Shown here: positions 55,795 through 64,000 of the stretch, piece after piece | How the letters are laid out: each line of letters begins with the position of its first letter | Numbering within the stretch: the stretch's first letter is position 1 | Origin: an uncultured delta proteobacterium | Lineage (GTDB): Bacteria; Desulfobacterota; Syntrophia; Syntrophales; UBA8958 | NCBI GenBank assembly: GCA_903885795.1 | Contig: CAISJV010000056.1 | Location: forward strand, 1-64,000 | Direction: 5' to 3' | Length of the DNA stretch: 64,000 nt | Translations under genes and position numbers: made by a program | Notes under the pieces: model-generated | The model's database searches: none | Told to the model about the DNA's origin: nothing | What the model saw: only the letters and a program-made list of their open reading frames with translations

Positions 55795-56334
55795 TCAGGA
55801 GAAATACCTCTCCATAAGGCGTTCCCATTTGCCCTGCCCCTTGAGGAGCAGATCACAGACCTCCCTGACGGCCCCCCTGCCACCATCTCTCCTGGTCACA
55901 TAGTCGGCAATCTGCTTAACCTCATCAACGGCGTCGTTGACCGCCACCGCAAATCCGACCCTCTTCAAGAGGGGAATATCTACAATATCGTCTCCCACAC
56001 ACGCCACTTCCTGGGCCGTAAGTTTTCTTCTTTCCAGGACTTCTTCGTATACCTGTACTTTATTCCATATTAATTGATGAATTTCCTGAACCCCCAAATC
56101 TCTGGCACGGTGTTCAACAACCGCTGATTTCCGACCTGTGATCCATACCACGTCGATACCGCAACGTACCAGGACCTTCAAACCATGTCCATCTTTCACA
56201 TCGAAAAATTTGCTTTCCTGTCCCAGGTCATTCATCACAATCCGACCATCGGTCAAGACGCCGTCCACATCAAGGATAAGCAGACGAATCGGCTGGATTT
56301 TCTCGATCAGATTTGGGGGTATTTGATTGGTCAT
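55795..56334 (-). CDS. kdsC: Kdo-8-phosphate phosphatase KdsC
   Basis: A 179-residue HAD hydrolase. The nucleophile motif is LILDVDGVLTDG; GRKS (motif II Arg) and GDDIVDIPLLKRVG (motif III-IV) follow. Removes phosphate from Kdo 8-phosphate in LPS core synthesis. It overlaps kdsA by ATGA. Confidence 0.95.
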   Translation of the reverse strand: MTNQIPPNLIEKIQPIRLLILDVDGVLTDGRIVMNDLGQESKFFDVKDGHGLKVLVRCGIDVVWITGRKSAVVEHRARDLGVQEIHQLIWNKVQVYEEVLERRKLTAQEVACVGDDIVDIPLLKRVGFAVAVNDAVDEVKQIADYVTRRDGGRGAVREVCDLLLKGQGKWERLMERYFS

Positions 56335-57161
56335 AATTCTCCGGTTGTCTTCACTAAGCGATCAATTTTCGTCAACACCTTAAGTAGCTTCTCCAGATCC
56401 ACCAGTCGCAGAGAGTTGGGGCCGTCGCAAAGGGCGGCTTCGGGATGGGGATGAACCTCAAAAAAAAGGCCGTCCACTCCCGTGGCCACAGCGGCCCTCG
56501 CCAGGAAGGGAATCATCTCCCGCTGTCCACCGGAGGCTGTTCCCATGCCTCCAGGCAACTGCACGCTATGGGTGGCGTCAAAAATAACCGGGTATCCAAA
56601 GGTCCTCATGATCGGTATCGCTCTCATATCCGCTACCAGGTTGTTATATCCGAATGAGGCGCCTCGTTCCGTGATCATGAGGCCTTCCATGCCTGCCGCT
56701 TCGATTTTTTCGATAACGTTTTTCACATCCCAGGGCGCAAGAAACTGTCCCTTCTTGATATTGATAACCTTGGCCTTTTTGGCCATTTCCATGATGAAAT
56801 CCGTCTGTCGGCAGAGGAAAGCAGGAACCTGCATTACATCGAGGACCTCCGCCGCGGGCTCAATCTCCTCGAAACGATGGACATCGGACAGGATCGATAT
56901 ATGAAAATCCCTTTTGATCCTTGCCAGGATCTCCAGTCCCCGGAGCGCTCCCGGACCCCGGTAACCCATCAGGGAGGTCCGGTTGGCCTTATCATAGGAG
57001 GCCTTGAAGATGAAAGGGATATTGAGACGGTCCGTCAGTTCTTTAAGGAATCCGGCAATATCCCGTGTCTTTACCTCGTCCTCGATAACACAGGGACCGG
57101 CAATGAGTGTGAAGGGGTTGTTCCCGCCGATTACCGCCTTGCCTACCTGGATGTTCTTCAT
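56331..57161 (-). CDS. kdsA: Kdo-8-phosphate synthase KdsA
   Basis: A 276-residue aldolase-type enzyme that condenses PEP with arabinose 5-phosphate. LIAGPCVIEDE, FKASYDKANRTS and TERGASFGYNNLV are signature motifs; the Asn (NRTS) and Asp/His of FEVHPHPE are active-site residues. It heads the Kdo/Lpt part of the operon and follows the TPR gene by 29 bp. Confidence 0.96.
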   Translation of the reverse strand: MKNIQVGKAVIGGNNPFTLIAGPCVIEDEVKTRDIAGFLKELTDRLNIPFIFKASYDKANRTSLMGYRGPGALRGLEILARIKRDFHISILSDVHRFEEIEPAAEVLDVMQVPAFLCRQTDFIMEMAKKAKVINIKKGQFLAPWDVKNVIEKIEAAGMEGLMITERGASFGYNNLVADMRAIPIMRTFGYPVIFDATHSVQLPGGMGTASGGQREMIPFLARAAVATGVDGLFFEVHPHPEAALCDGPNSLRLVDLEKLLKVLTKIDRLVKTTGEL

Positions 57162-57190
57162 CTGCTCCCTTCCATTTTCTTTGCGTACGG

Positions 57191-59221
57191 TTACGATTCC
57201 GTCTGATGCTTATCCTGCATGATCTTAATCTTAAGGGCGGGAATTCTTCTGGCCGCCCTGGCCGATTCCGGATTGAGTTCATATGCCTTTTGATAGGCGT
57301 TAAGGGCCTCATGGGGCTGCCCCTTCTTTTCATAGGCCTCTCCGAGACCTGAATAAACGGCGTCGTCCTCAGCATCATATCGCAAGGACAACCTGTACAT
57401 TTCAATGGCCTTGTCCACATCACCTTTGGCGCCGTAGGCCCGACCCAGAGTGGCATAAGGAGCTGCCTTCTTCTTGGTGGAGGACAAAAGCTTTTTTGAC
57501 ACTCTGATCGCGTCATCATATCTTTTTTCGCGCATATAGGATTCAGCCAGTGTATTCACTACATTATCGGCAGGATGGGTCGCCGCATACTTTTCATAAT
57601 TTGCGGTGGCCTCTTTCCTCTTTCCCAGTTTGGTGTAGGTCAAGGCAAGGTTATAGTAAATCTGAGGGCTTCGATTACCTGCCTTCAGCGCTTTTTCATA
57701 TCTGTCCGCAGATGTTTTATAAACCTTTACCTCCCCGTAAGCAAAACCAAGGTTCGCATATACGGAAGCCTTATTCTTGATCTTTGGCAGGGCTTTTTCA
57801 TAGAATTTAATTGCCTGATCGTATTTTTTGTTCTTCATTTCCATATCGGCAAGTCTCATGGCTGCATCGGCGTCATCTGGGTTGATCTCAAGAACTTTGC
57901 GATAGTGCGTAGCCGCTTGCTGAGTCTTCCCTGATTTCTCCAGCGCCGCCGCTATGTTGAACTGAATTACCGGATCTTTCGGATGCAAGTTCAGTGCTTT
58001 TCGGTACTGTTCCATTTCCTGGGTGGGAACGCCCTTATTGCCGTAGGCCAGGCCCATATTGGCGTATGCCATCGCATTATTGGGCTGCCTCTTCAACACT
58101 TCCTTGTACCATTTAATCGCCTCGTCCTGCTGACCTGCCTTAAGATTCGCGTTTGCTAAGGCGAGAACTATCTCATCAGCAGCGGGATTTTTATTCAAGG
58201 CAATCTGATACTCTGCGATGGCTTCTTTCTTTTTATTTGTCGCCTCGTAGACCTGGCCCAGCTTGAAATGAGCGTTGCCATCCTCCGGATTCATCTGCAG
58301 AGCCTGCTGATAAGCAGCGACGGCTTTAGACCAATTGCCCATGGCTGCGTAGGTCAGGCCAAGGCTTGAATACACCGTTGAATCAATTGGTTGTATTATG
58401 AGCAACCGCCGATAAGCCCCGATCGCCTGTTCATATTTCTTCTGGCTTTGATAACAGCGTGCTAACTCCTTCAAGGCCGCCGCATCGTCAGGCTTCAACT
58501 TCAATATCGTCTGATATTCTTCGCCGGCCTCACGAACCATGCCCAGGCGATAATAAATGCCGGCCAGAACTTTTCTGATCCCAATGTCTCCCGGATTTGT
58601 AGCTATGGCCTGTTTCAGATAATCAATTTGCTGTCTTTCACTGTTCGATCCCTGGGCATAACGCAGCCAGTCCTGGGGCAGAAGGGTAATCTTCAGGGGA
58701 ACTGTCCCGATTTCCTTCTCAAGATAACGGATATGAATGCGATAATCCCCCTTGACAGGTTCGGCGGCAGCCCTGCGGCCCTGTTTCATTACCCGGTCGA
58801 CAAATTCGACCCCCTTCATGAGAACCTGTAAATCATTGCGCCTTCCTGTACCGTCAACATCCACGGTAATTCCCTTTCCGCGCAGGTCATCAGACGTCAC
58901 ACCAGTAATGATGAATTCGTCCTTGTAAGTAACCTCGAATAAATCCTTGGGGGTAAGGCGATATACCTTCCCGTTCTTTTCGATATCCAGATGATAAAAT
59001 TGCGGCTGCTTGCCGAGAATCGTAAAGGCAACAAAATTTTTCACTCTCGCACACCCGGTAGAAAGGGAATTGAAACGCTGAGGAAAGACGGTCGCCAATC
59101 CCCATACCAATCCTGTCAGAACCACCAGGAGTCCGGCCAGGGCGGATAAGGCAAGGGTCCAGCGCCTATATCTCCCGTAATCGGCAGGTTTTTTCCTTTT
59201 GCAAATAAAGTCTGTTTCCAT
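57191..59221 (-). CDS. TPR-repeat protein with N-terminal membrane anchor
   Basis: A 676-residue protein. One transmembrane helix (about 22-46) is followed by a short beta-type region (about 70-180) and 12 to 13 TPR units (about 195-665). The repeats share A-x-x-L-G-x-x-Y and a Pro at the end of helix B (NPxD). It is probably a scaffold for envelope or pilus assembly. The exact partner is unknown. It lies between xerD and kdsA. Confidence 0.85.
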   Translation of the reverse strand: METDFICKRKKPADYGRYRRWTLALSALAGLLVVLTGLVWGLATVFPQRFNSLSTGCARVKNFVAFTILGKQPQFYHLDIEKNGKVYRLTPKDLFEVTYKDEFIITGVTSDDLRGKGITVDVDGTGRRNDLQVLMKGVEFVDRVMKQGRRAAAEPVKGDYRIHIRYLEKEIGTVPLKITLLPQDWLRYAQGSNSERQQIDYLKQAIATNPGDIGIRKVLAGIYYRLGMVREAGEEYQTILKLKPDDAAALKELARCYQSQKKYEQAIGAYRRLLIIQPIDSTVYSSLGLTYAAMGNWSKAVAAYQQALQMNPEDGNAHFKLGQVYEATNKKKEAIAEYQIALNKNPAADEIVLALANANLKAGQQDEAIKWYKEVLKRQPNNAMAYANMGLAYGNKGVPTQEMEQYRKALNLHPKDPVIQFNIAAALEKSGKTQQAATHYRKVLEINPDDADAAMRLADMEMKNKKYDQAIKFYEKALPKIKNKASVYANLGFAYGEVKVYKTSADRYEKALKAGNRSPQIYYNLALTYTKLGKRKEATANYEKYAATHPADNVVNTLAESYMREKRYDDAIRVSKKLLSSTKKKAAPYATLGRAYGAKGDVDKAIEMYRLSLRYDAEDDAVYSGLGEAYEKKGQPHEALNAYQKAYELNPESARAARRIPALKIKIMQDKHQTES

Positions 59222-59242
59222 CTACCTCAAATTCTCAACTTT

Positions 59243-60259
59243 TCAACTTCTCGGATGATATTTTTTATGAACTGCCTTTAGTCTTTCTCTGGTCACATGG
59301 GTATAAATCTGGGTTGTCGAGATGTCGGCGTGACCCAGCATGATCTGTACCGCCCTCAAATCTGCCCCTCCCTCCAAGAGATGGGTGGCAAAGGTATGAC
59401 GAAATGTATGGGGATGCACCTTGTCCTCCAGACCCGCCAGGCGGGAATATTTCTTCACCAGTTTCCATAGCCCCTGCCTGCTGAAAAGCCTTCCCGACCT
59501 ATTTAAAAACAGGAAATTGGTGGACTTCCCCTTGACCAGATCGTTTCTCGCTTCTTCCACATAGCGCCTCAGCAGGTCATAAGCAGACCTACCCACCGGC
59601 ACCACCCTTTCCTTCCTTCCTTTTCCCATCACGACCACATAACCTGCCTGCCAGTTGATGCTATTCATAGTCAGGTTAACCAGCTCCGAAACCCGCAGTC
59701 CCGACGCGTACATCAATTCGAGAATCGCCGCATCGCGGAGGGCGGCCGGATTCTTCGACAGGCCCGGCTGTTCCAGCAGGCGGTTCATATCCTGGGGACT
59801 GAGAACATCGGGAAGACGCATCCATGTCTTCCCCTGTAACAGACGGTCAACGGGGCTCACAACTTTGTAACCCTGCTTTGGAAGAAATTTATAAAAACCG
59901 CGGATGGCCGCAAGGGAGCGGTTGACGGAATTCGCCGACAGCCCGCCGACCCTTAGCTCGGATATGAAAGCCATCACATCTTCAGGTGTGACCGTTTCTG
60001 CTCCCTCTTTTCCCAGCCCCGCCATGAAATTGGCAAAACGGATGAGATCCCGGCTATACGCCTCCAGGGTATGGCGGGAAGCCCCCTTTTCCACCGTCAG
60101 ATAGTTAAAATAAGTCTCCAGCAGTTCCTTCACGTCTTTTTTGTAGCCTAAATCAACGCAGGACGCAAAGCTTTTTTCCTGCGCATTCCCCTTCCCCGCT
60201 TCCAGAACAATTTGATTCCCAGGACGATTGACCTGGATATTCTGCTTGATTATTGACAT
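59243..60259 (-). CDS. xerD: Site-specific tyrosine recombinase XerD/XerC
   Basis: A 338-residue tyrosine recombinase that resolves chromosome dimers at dif. The N-terminal SAM-like domain precedes the catalytic domain with Arg (ASGLRVSEL), His-x-x-Arg (HTFRHTFATHLLEGG), His (LGHADISTTQ) and Tyr (IYTHV). I chose the ATG at 60259; an internal GTG near KDVKELL would give the usual 300 residues. The first 40 residues may not be translated. It is the first gene of a 10.6-kb operon. Confidence 0.9.
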   Translation of the reverse strand: MSIIKQNIQVNRPGNQIVLEAGKGNAQEKSFASCVDLGYKKDVKELLETYFNYLTVEKGASRHTLEAYSRDLIRFANFMAGLGKEGAETVTPEDVMAFISELRVGGLSANSVNRSLAAIRGFYKFLPKQGYKVVSPVDRLLQGKTWMRLPDVLSPQDMNRLLEQPGLSKNPAALRDAAILELMYASGLRVSELVNLTMNSINWQAGYVVVMGKGRKERVVPVGRSAYDLLRRYVEEARNDLVKGKSTNFLFLNRSGRLFSRQGLWKLVKKYSRLAGLEDKVHPHTFRHTFATHLLEGGADLRAVQIMLGHADISTTQIYTHVTRERLKAVHKKYHPRS

Positions 60260-60409
60260 ATAGCCGCTTACTGTCATAAGCGTACCGTAGCAACACGGTC
60301 TATATCCTGACCTCGCTCTTCCGCCGGGATCGCTGGAAATGGCTGAAGGCGAACAGTAACCGGATGAGGCTGGCCGTTGCCCATAATTACTGAGACGAGA
60401 GGAGATTAC

Positions 60410-60808
60410 ATGAACTCTTTTCCCGTGAAAACATCCGCACGGTTTGAGATGATCGATATTACGAAACAAGTCCGGGACATCATTCTGGAGACCGGCGCCG
60501 GGAGCGGCCTTTGTCATGTCTTTGTCCCCCACACCACAGCAGCGGTGACGATAAATGAAAATGCCGATCCCGATGTCCCCAGAGACATCATCAGCATCCT
60601 GGATCGGCTGATTCCCCTGCACGGCCCCTACCGGCATGGAGAAGGCAACTCGGCAGCCCATGTCAAAGCGTCCATGATGGGGGCATCGGAAACTGTCCTG
60701 TTCGAAAATGGCCAACTGGTCCTGGGAACCTGGCAATCCATCTTTTTCTGCGAGTTTGACGGTCCCCGCATGCGGAATGTTTTTGTAAAGGTCATCGCAG
60801 CCCCATGA
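60410..60808 (+). CDS. yjbQ: YjbQ (UPF0047) family protein
   Basis: A 132-residue protein with the family HTTAAVTINENADPD and GTWQSIFFCEFDGPR motifs. It forms a trimer and has been linked to thiamin phosphate synthase activity in some members. SD GAGAGGAG. Its stop overlaps the following fragment as ATGA. Confidence 0.93.
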   Translation: MNSFPVKTSARFEMIDITKQVRDIILETGAGSGLCHVFVPHTTAAVTINENADPDVPRDIISILDRLIPLHGPYRHGEGNSAAHVKASMMGASETVLFENGQLVLGTWQSIFFCEFDGPRMRNVFVKVIAAP

Positions 60809-60948
60809 TGACTGATACATCCGCCAGCATCATCGACGCTGAGAAAAAAAAGCGCATTCGCTGGATCGTCTTCAGCATCGCCCTCACCGTTTTCATGGTC
60901 CGCCTGCATAGTTTGGTCATGTTCTTTTTCTCTATAATTGTGATATGA
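60805..60948 (+). pseudogene. N-terminal fragment of an MFS transporter
   Basis: A 47-codon frame: MTDTSASIIDAEKKKRIRW then IVFSIALTVFMVRLHSLV, resembling the first segment of MFS drug transporters (FMVRLDS in intact members). It ends at a stop in helix 1, and no transporter sequence follows. It is coupled to yjbQ. Could be a short membrane peptide instead. Confidence 0.5.
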
Positions 60949-61009
60949 ATGATGTAAATGTTGACGGCACCATGGCCATGAAAAACAAGATGACAGGGAG
61001 GAATTACTT

Positions 61010-61345
61010 ATGAAGGATAGAGTCAAACAGGCAAATGAAATGAATATCTCAGACTGGTTGGACAAAAAAGAAGCGGAAAACATTGATGTATCTCAAATTG
61101 TATTACCTGATGAACTGTCTTATGACGAAGTCCCCGATGAAACCATTTTCTTCGAGGAGATTAATTTTGATGGAATTCTCTCAACAGCCGATCATCCGTT
61201 TTCTACTGTAGAGCGCTTTGGACATTGGTATTATTGCAGGGGTCGCGACAAGGTAACCGGCAATCACTCGTCAGGTATGGAGTGGAAATTATTTACAAAG
61301 GATAAAGATCTCGCTCTTAAAATAGCTAAATCACACATAGAATAA
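61010..61345 (+). CDS. Small acidic protein of unknown function
   Basis: A 111-residue protein. Its N-terminal half is acidic (EEINFD, DELSYDEV) and the C-terminal half contains GHWYYCRGRDKVTGNHSSG, similar to a basic beta motif. No family is recognised. SD GGGAGG at good distance. It lies between the MFS fragment and the ArsS gene; no other feature is seen in 60949-61009 or 61346-61477. Confidence 0.65.
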   Translation: MKDRVKQANEMNISDWLDKKEAENIDVSQIVLPDELSYDEVPDETIFFEEINFDGILSTADHPFSTVERFGHWYYCRGRDKVTGNHSSGMEWKLFTKDKDLALKIAKSHIE

Positions 61346-61477
61346 AATATTGGGGGTAGCTGACAGATTCCCTCCCTCGACAAATCCCCTGCAAGTAGAC
61401 GCAGGTGGTGAGCCATTTCTATTTGCGGCAACCGCTCAAAAGTCATCGATATTGCCAGAAAAAACGAGGAACAGACC

Positions 61478-62431
61478 ATGAATGCCTTTGACACATCACT
61501 TTCCCGAATATGGCCCCAAGGATTGCGTAGCGATCACATCGAGACCCTTCAGATCAATATCGGTCGTTACTGCAATCTCGCCTGCCGACACTGTCACCTT
61601 GAATGCTCACCCGCCCGGACCGAAACGATGTCCTGGAATACAATGCTTCATATTTTAGGGGCCTTACAGGTATCGGCATTCAATCGGGTTGATATTACTG
61701 GCGGTGCGCCGGAGTTCCATCCCCATTTCCGTTCGTTTATAGAAGCTGCCCGTAAAGCAGGTCAATCCATTCAGGTACGGACGAACCTCGTCTCTCTCCT
61801 GGAGCCCGACCTTGACGGCATGGCGGAATTTCTCAGGGATCACCGCGTAAGTCTGGTTGGTTCGCTTCCCTGTTATCTTGAGGAAAACGTCACAGCGCAG
61901 CGCGGCCCCGGTGTCCACAGAAAGAGCATCGATGCGATCAGAATGCTCAACGAGCTGGGTTACGCCAGAAATGAAGACTTGCTTTTGAATCTTGTTCATA
62001 ATCCGGGAGGATCTCTCCTGGCCGGAGAGCAGTCCGAACTGGAAACGGCATACCGGGATGAGCTAAAGGACGGCTTTGGCATCTCTTTCAATAGCCTATT
62101 TGTAATCAACAATATGCCCATCGGGCGCTTTCGGCAGGTCCTTGATCAAAGGGGGGAGTCCGACCAATATTCTTGTTCCCTGCAGGATGCTTTTGATCCG
62201 GCGAACATACCCGGCCTCATGTGCCGGCATCAGATCTGCGTGGACTGGGACGGCAAGCTCTACGACTGCGACTTTAATCTCGCCTTGGGACTGGCGGTGA
62301 ATCATGGCGCTTCCAACAAAATAGATACTTATGACGGGAAGGTTCTCGATTGCCGGCAGATTGTCACCGGTCCCCACTGTTTCGGTTGCACCGCGGGCCA
62401 AGGCTCATCATGCGGCGGATCTTTGCGGTAA
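61478..62431 (+). CDS. arsS: ArsS-type radical SAM protein (arsenosugar biosynthesis)
   Basis: A 317-residue radical SAM enzyme. CNLACRHCH (CxxxCxxC) binds the 4Fe-4S cluster that cleaves SAM. The C-terminal half has a SPASM-like Cys set: MCRHQICVDWDGKLYDCDF and CFGCTAGQGSSCGG. ArsS moves adenosyl groups onto methylated arsenic to make arsenosugars. SD is weak. It is followed by a disulfide reductase. Confidence 0.82.
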   Translation: MNAFDTSLSRIWPQGLRSDHIETLQINIGRYCNLACRHCHLECSPARTETMSWNTMLHILGALQVSAFNRVDITGGAPEFHPHFRSFIEAARKAGQSIQVRTNLVSLLEPDLDGMAEFLRDHRVSLVGSLPCYLEENVTAQRGPGVHRKSIDAIRMLNELGYARNEDLLLNLVHNPGGSLLAGEQSELETAYRDELKDGFGISFNSLFVINNMPIGRFRQVLDQRGESDQYSCSLQDAFDPANIPGLMCRHQICVDWDGKLYDCDFNLALGLAVNHGASNKIDTYDGKVLDCRQIVTGPHCFGCTAGQGSSCGGSLR

Positions 62432-62545
62432 AAAGCGGGAAGGGAATTGGCGGGTAAATGGCTAGAAGGAAATTGTGACCATAGCGAGAAATAGTCATCC
62501 GTTAACATGCATTCGCTTTCCATCTAGATGATTATAAAGGGATAT

Positions 62546-64000
62546 ATGCCTAGTTACGATTACGATATCGGAATCATCGGCGGCGGCGCTGCTGGTCTCA
62601 CGGCAGCGGCCGGGGCCGCCCAGTTCGGTGCAAAAACCATCCTGATTGAGAAAACGGCTCGACTGGGCGGTGACTGTCTTCATTTCGGATGCGTGCCGTC
62701 AAAAACCCTGATCCGTACGGCAGGTGTGTGGGCACTGGCAAGGCGTTCAGCGGAATTCGGCCTTCCGACATTGTCATTGCCCCCGGTGGACCTGGGCGCC
62801 GTCATGGCAAGGGTGCAGGCCGTTATCGACACTATTCAGCGCCATGACTCTCCCCAACGCTTCTGCGGACTGGGGGCGGCGGTGCAATTCGGAAGCCCCT
62901 CCTTTGCTGACGAACATGTTGTTGATCTTGATGGTAAAAGGATTTCAGCAAAATGCTGGATCATCGCTACGGGTTCACGACCCGTCATTCCCCCTATCGA
63001 TGGTCTTGCAACTGTACCTTACTGGACCAATGAAACGGTTTTCTCACAGAGGACCCTGCCTGGTCGTCTGATTGTTCTCGGTGGCGGGCCGATCGGACTG
63101 GAAATTGCCCAGTCCTTTGCCCGTCTCGGATCCAAAGTGATGATTGTTGAATTTATGGAACAGATCCTGGGACCGGAAGACGCCGACATGGCAGAAATAC
63201 TGAAGTCCCGCCTCGAAGCGGAGGGTGTCATAATCCGTACGGGAACCAAGGCTCTCAAGGTGGAATCGAAAGGCACCGCGATCCTGTTGACAGTGGCCCC
63301 TGTAGCCAACGAAGGTCAATCTGCGATTATCGAAGGCGATGCCCTGTTCTTGTCCACGGGCAGACAACCCAATATTGGCGATCTTGAACTTGTCAAGGCC
63401 GGTGTAAACTTTACAACACGCGGTATCACGACGGATGCCAGAATGAAAACCAATATCTCCCATATCTACGCCTGCGGTGACGTGAACGGTCAGTTGCCCT
63501 TTACCCATGTAGCAGGATATGAAGCCGGCATTGCCCTGACGAATGCAGTCCTCCATCTTCCCAGAAAGGCGGATTACGCAAAAATCGGCTGGTGTACCTA
63601 TACAGACCCAGAAGTGGCCAGTATCGGTTACAACGAAAAGCGAGCCCGGAAGGAAGGATTGGAGTATCGAATTATTGAGGAATTATTTGAGGATAACGAC
63701 CGTGCCCTTACCGAAGGGGAGTCTCTCGGCAAGATCAAGATGCTTCTCGATGGCAAACACAAAATTCTGGGCTGTCAGATAATCGGCGCCCATGCCGGGG
63801 AGTTGATCCACGAATGGATTATTGCGGTAAACGGCGGTGTGAAGCTTTCCACCATGGCCGGGGCCGTACATGTTTATCCGACCTTGTCTGAAATATCCAA
63901 ACGAGTTGCGGGCCGGGTCTTTGCCGACAAACTGTTCGGTGACCGGACGAAAAAAATTCTCAAGTTTCTGTTCAACCTTAAGGGAAGGGCCTGTACATTG
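62546..64000 (+). CDS. Pyridine nucleotide-disulfide oxidoreductase (mercuric reductase/dihydrolipoamide dehydrogenase-like; partial)
   Basis: An open frame of 485 codons runs from the ATG at 62546 to the window edge with no stop. GIIGGGAAGLTAA is the FAD motif; GGDCLHFGCVPSK holds the redox Cys pair; VLGGGPIGLEIAQSFARLG is the NAD(P) motif; the dimerisation domain is present with HVYPTLSEISK. No N-terminal HMA domain, so it is not a classic MerA. It may recycle thiols for metal or arsenic resistance with the ArsS gene 114 bp upstream. C-terminal end lies beyond the window. Confidence 0.87.
   Translation, partial: MPSYDYDIGIIGGGAAGLTAAAGAAQFGAKTILIEKTARLGGDCLHFGCVPSKTLIRTAGVWALARRSAEFGLPTLSLPPVDLGAVMARVQAVIDTIQRHDSPQRFCGLGAAVQFGSPSFADEHVVDLDGKRISAKCWIIATGSRPVIPPIDGLATVPYWTNETVFSQRTLPGRLIVLGGGPIGLEIAQSFARLGSKVMIVEFMEQILGPEDADMAEILKSRLEAEGVIIRTGTKALKVESKGTAILLTVAPVANEGQSAIIEGDALFLSTGRQPNIGDLELVKAGVNFTTRGITTDARMKTNISHIYACGDVNGQLPFTHVAGYEAGIALTNAVLHLPRKADYAKIGWCTYTDPEVASIGYNEKRARKEGLEYRIIEELFEDNDRALTEGESLGKIKMLLDGKHKILGCQIIGAHAGELIHEWIIAVNGGVKLSTMAGAVHVYPTLSEISKRVAGRVFADKLFGDRTKKILKFLFNLKGRACTL

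Noticed and set aside
59243-60820. 525-codon reading of the recombinase gene
   Set aside because: The extra 187 residues run antisense to yjbQ and lack a recombinase pattern; the Xer domains begin after the chosen start.
62546-64000. Mercuric reductase MerA
   Set aside because: The N-terminal metal-binding HMA domain is absent and no mer genes adjoin; the C-terminal Cys pair cannot be checked because the gene is cut by the window edge.

Overview
The window is a chromosomal segment of an anaerobic bacterium that most resembles the Syntrophales (Desulfobacterota, formerly Deltaproteobacteria, e.g. Syntrophus or Smithella). The evidence is a long membrane pyrophosphatase gene, a butyryl/4-hydroxybutyrate-type CoA-transferase next to a PAS-LuxR regulator, Gram-negative envelope genes (Kdo, Lpt, RND-TolC), and the kdsA-kdsC-lptCAB-rpoN-hpf-ptsN-hprK-rapZ order. 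The assignment is inferred from gene content only.

Layout. 1-5373 (minus): a translationally coupled minor-pilin operon ending in a very large pilin-lectin-BACON-Ig protein that runs off the left edge. 5374-10716: an accessory island with five intact toxin-antitoxin (TA) pairs, the remains of two more (MNT-HEPN and a RelE-like toxin), and several copies of a roughly 280-bp interspersed repeat. 10717-12294: a peroxiredoxin and an MBL-fold hydrolase. 12468-15567: a GAF-adenylate cyclase operon with two small genes. 15737-19408: rpsF-rpsR-DUF2232-rplI-dnaB behind a probable S6:S18-binding leader. 19410-26087: rpoH facing a c-di-AMP cyclase-clpB-htpX-DUF1844-ispE operon. 26162-30949: tRNA-Gln, prs, rplY, pth, hppA and a strong terminator. 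31021-38429: a decayed efflux adaptor, a tiny Lys-rich protein gene, a patatin lipoprotein and a tolC-adaptor-RND pump operon. 38617-43204: an exported beta-CASP protein, the PAS-LuxR regulator and the CoA-transferase. 43288-48140: a Cys-rich protein, LiaF-like membrane protein, slipin/NfeD pair, uracil-DNA glycosylase and coaBC. 48352-49680: an M23 peptidase. 49677-60259 (minus): a long operon from xerD through a TPR protein, Kdo and LPS-transport genes, rpoN, hpf and the PTS-Ntr remnant to rapZ. 60410-64000: yjbQ, an MFS-transporter fragment, a small unknown gene, an ArsS-type radical SAM enzyme and a disulfide reductase that runs off the right edge.

Functionally, the core segments join replication and translation (dnaB, ribosomal proteins, prs, pth), proteostasis (rpoH, clpB, htpX) and envelope biogenesis under a shared sigma-54 gene. 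hppA and the CoA-transferase fit energy-limited fatty-acid metabolism. The least explained parts are the TA/repeat island, the fused pilin-lectin adhesin, the exported beta-CASP protein and the shortened HprK, which has 21-bp tandem repeats just upstream.
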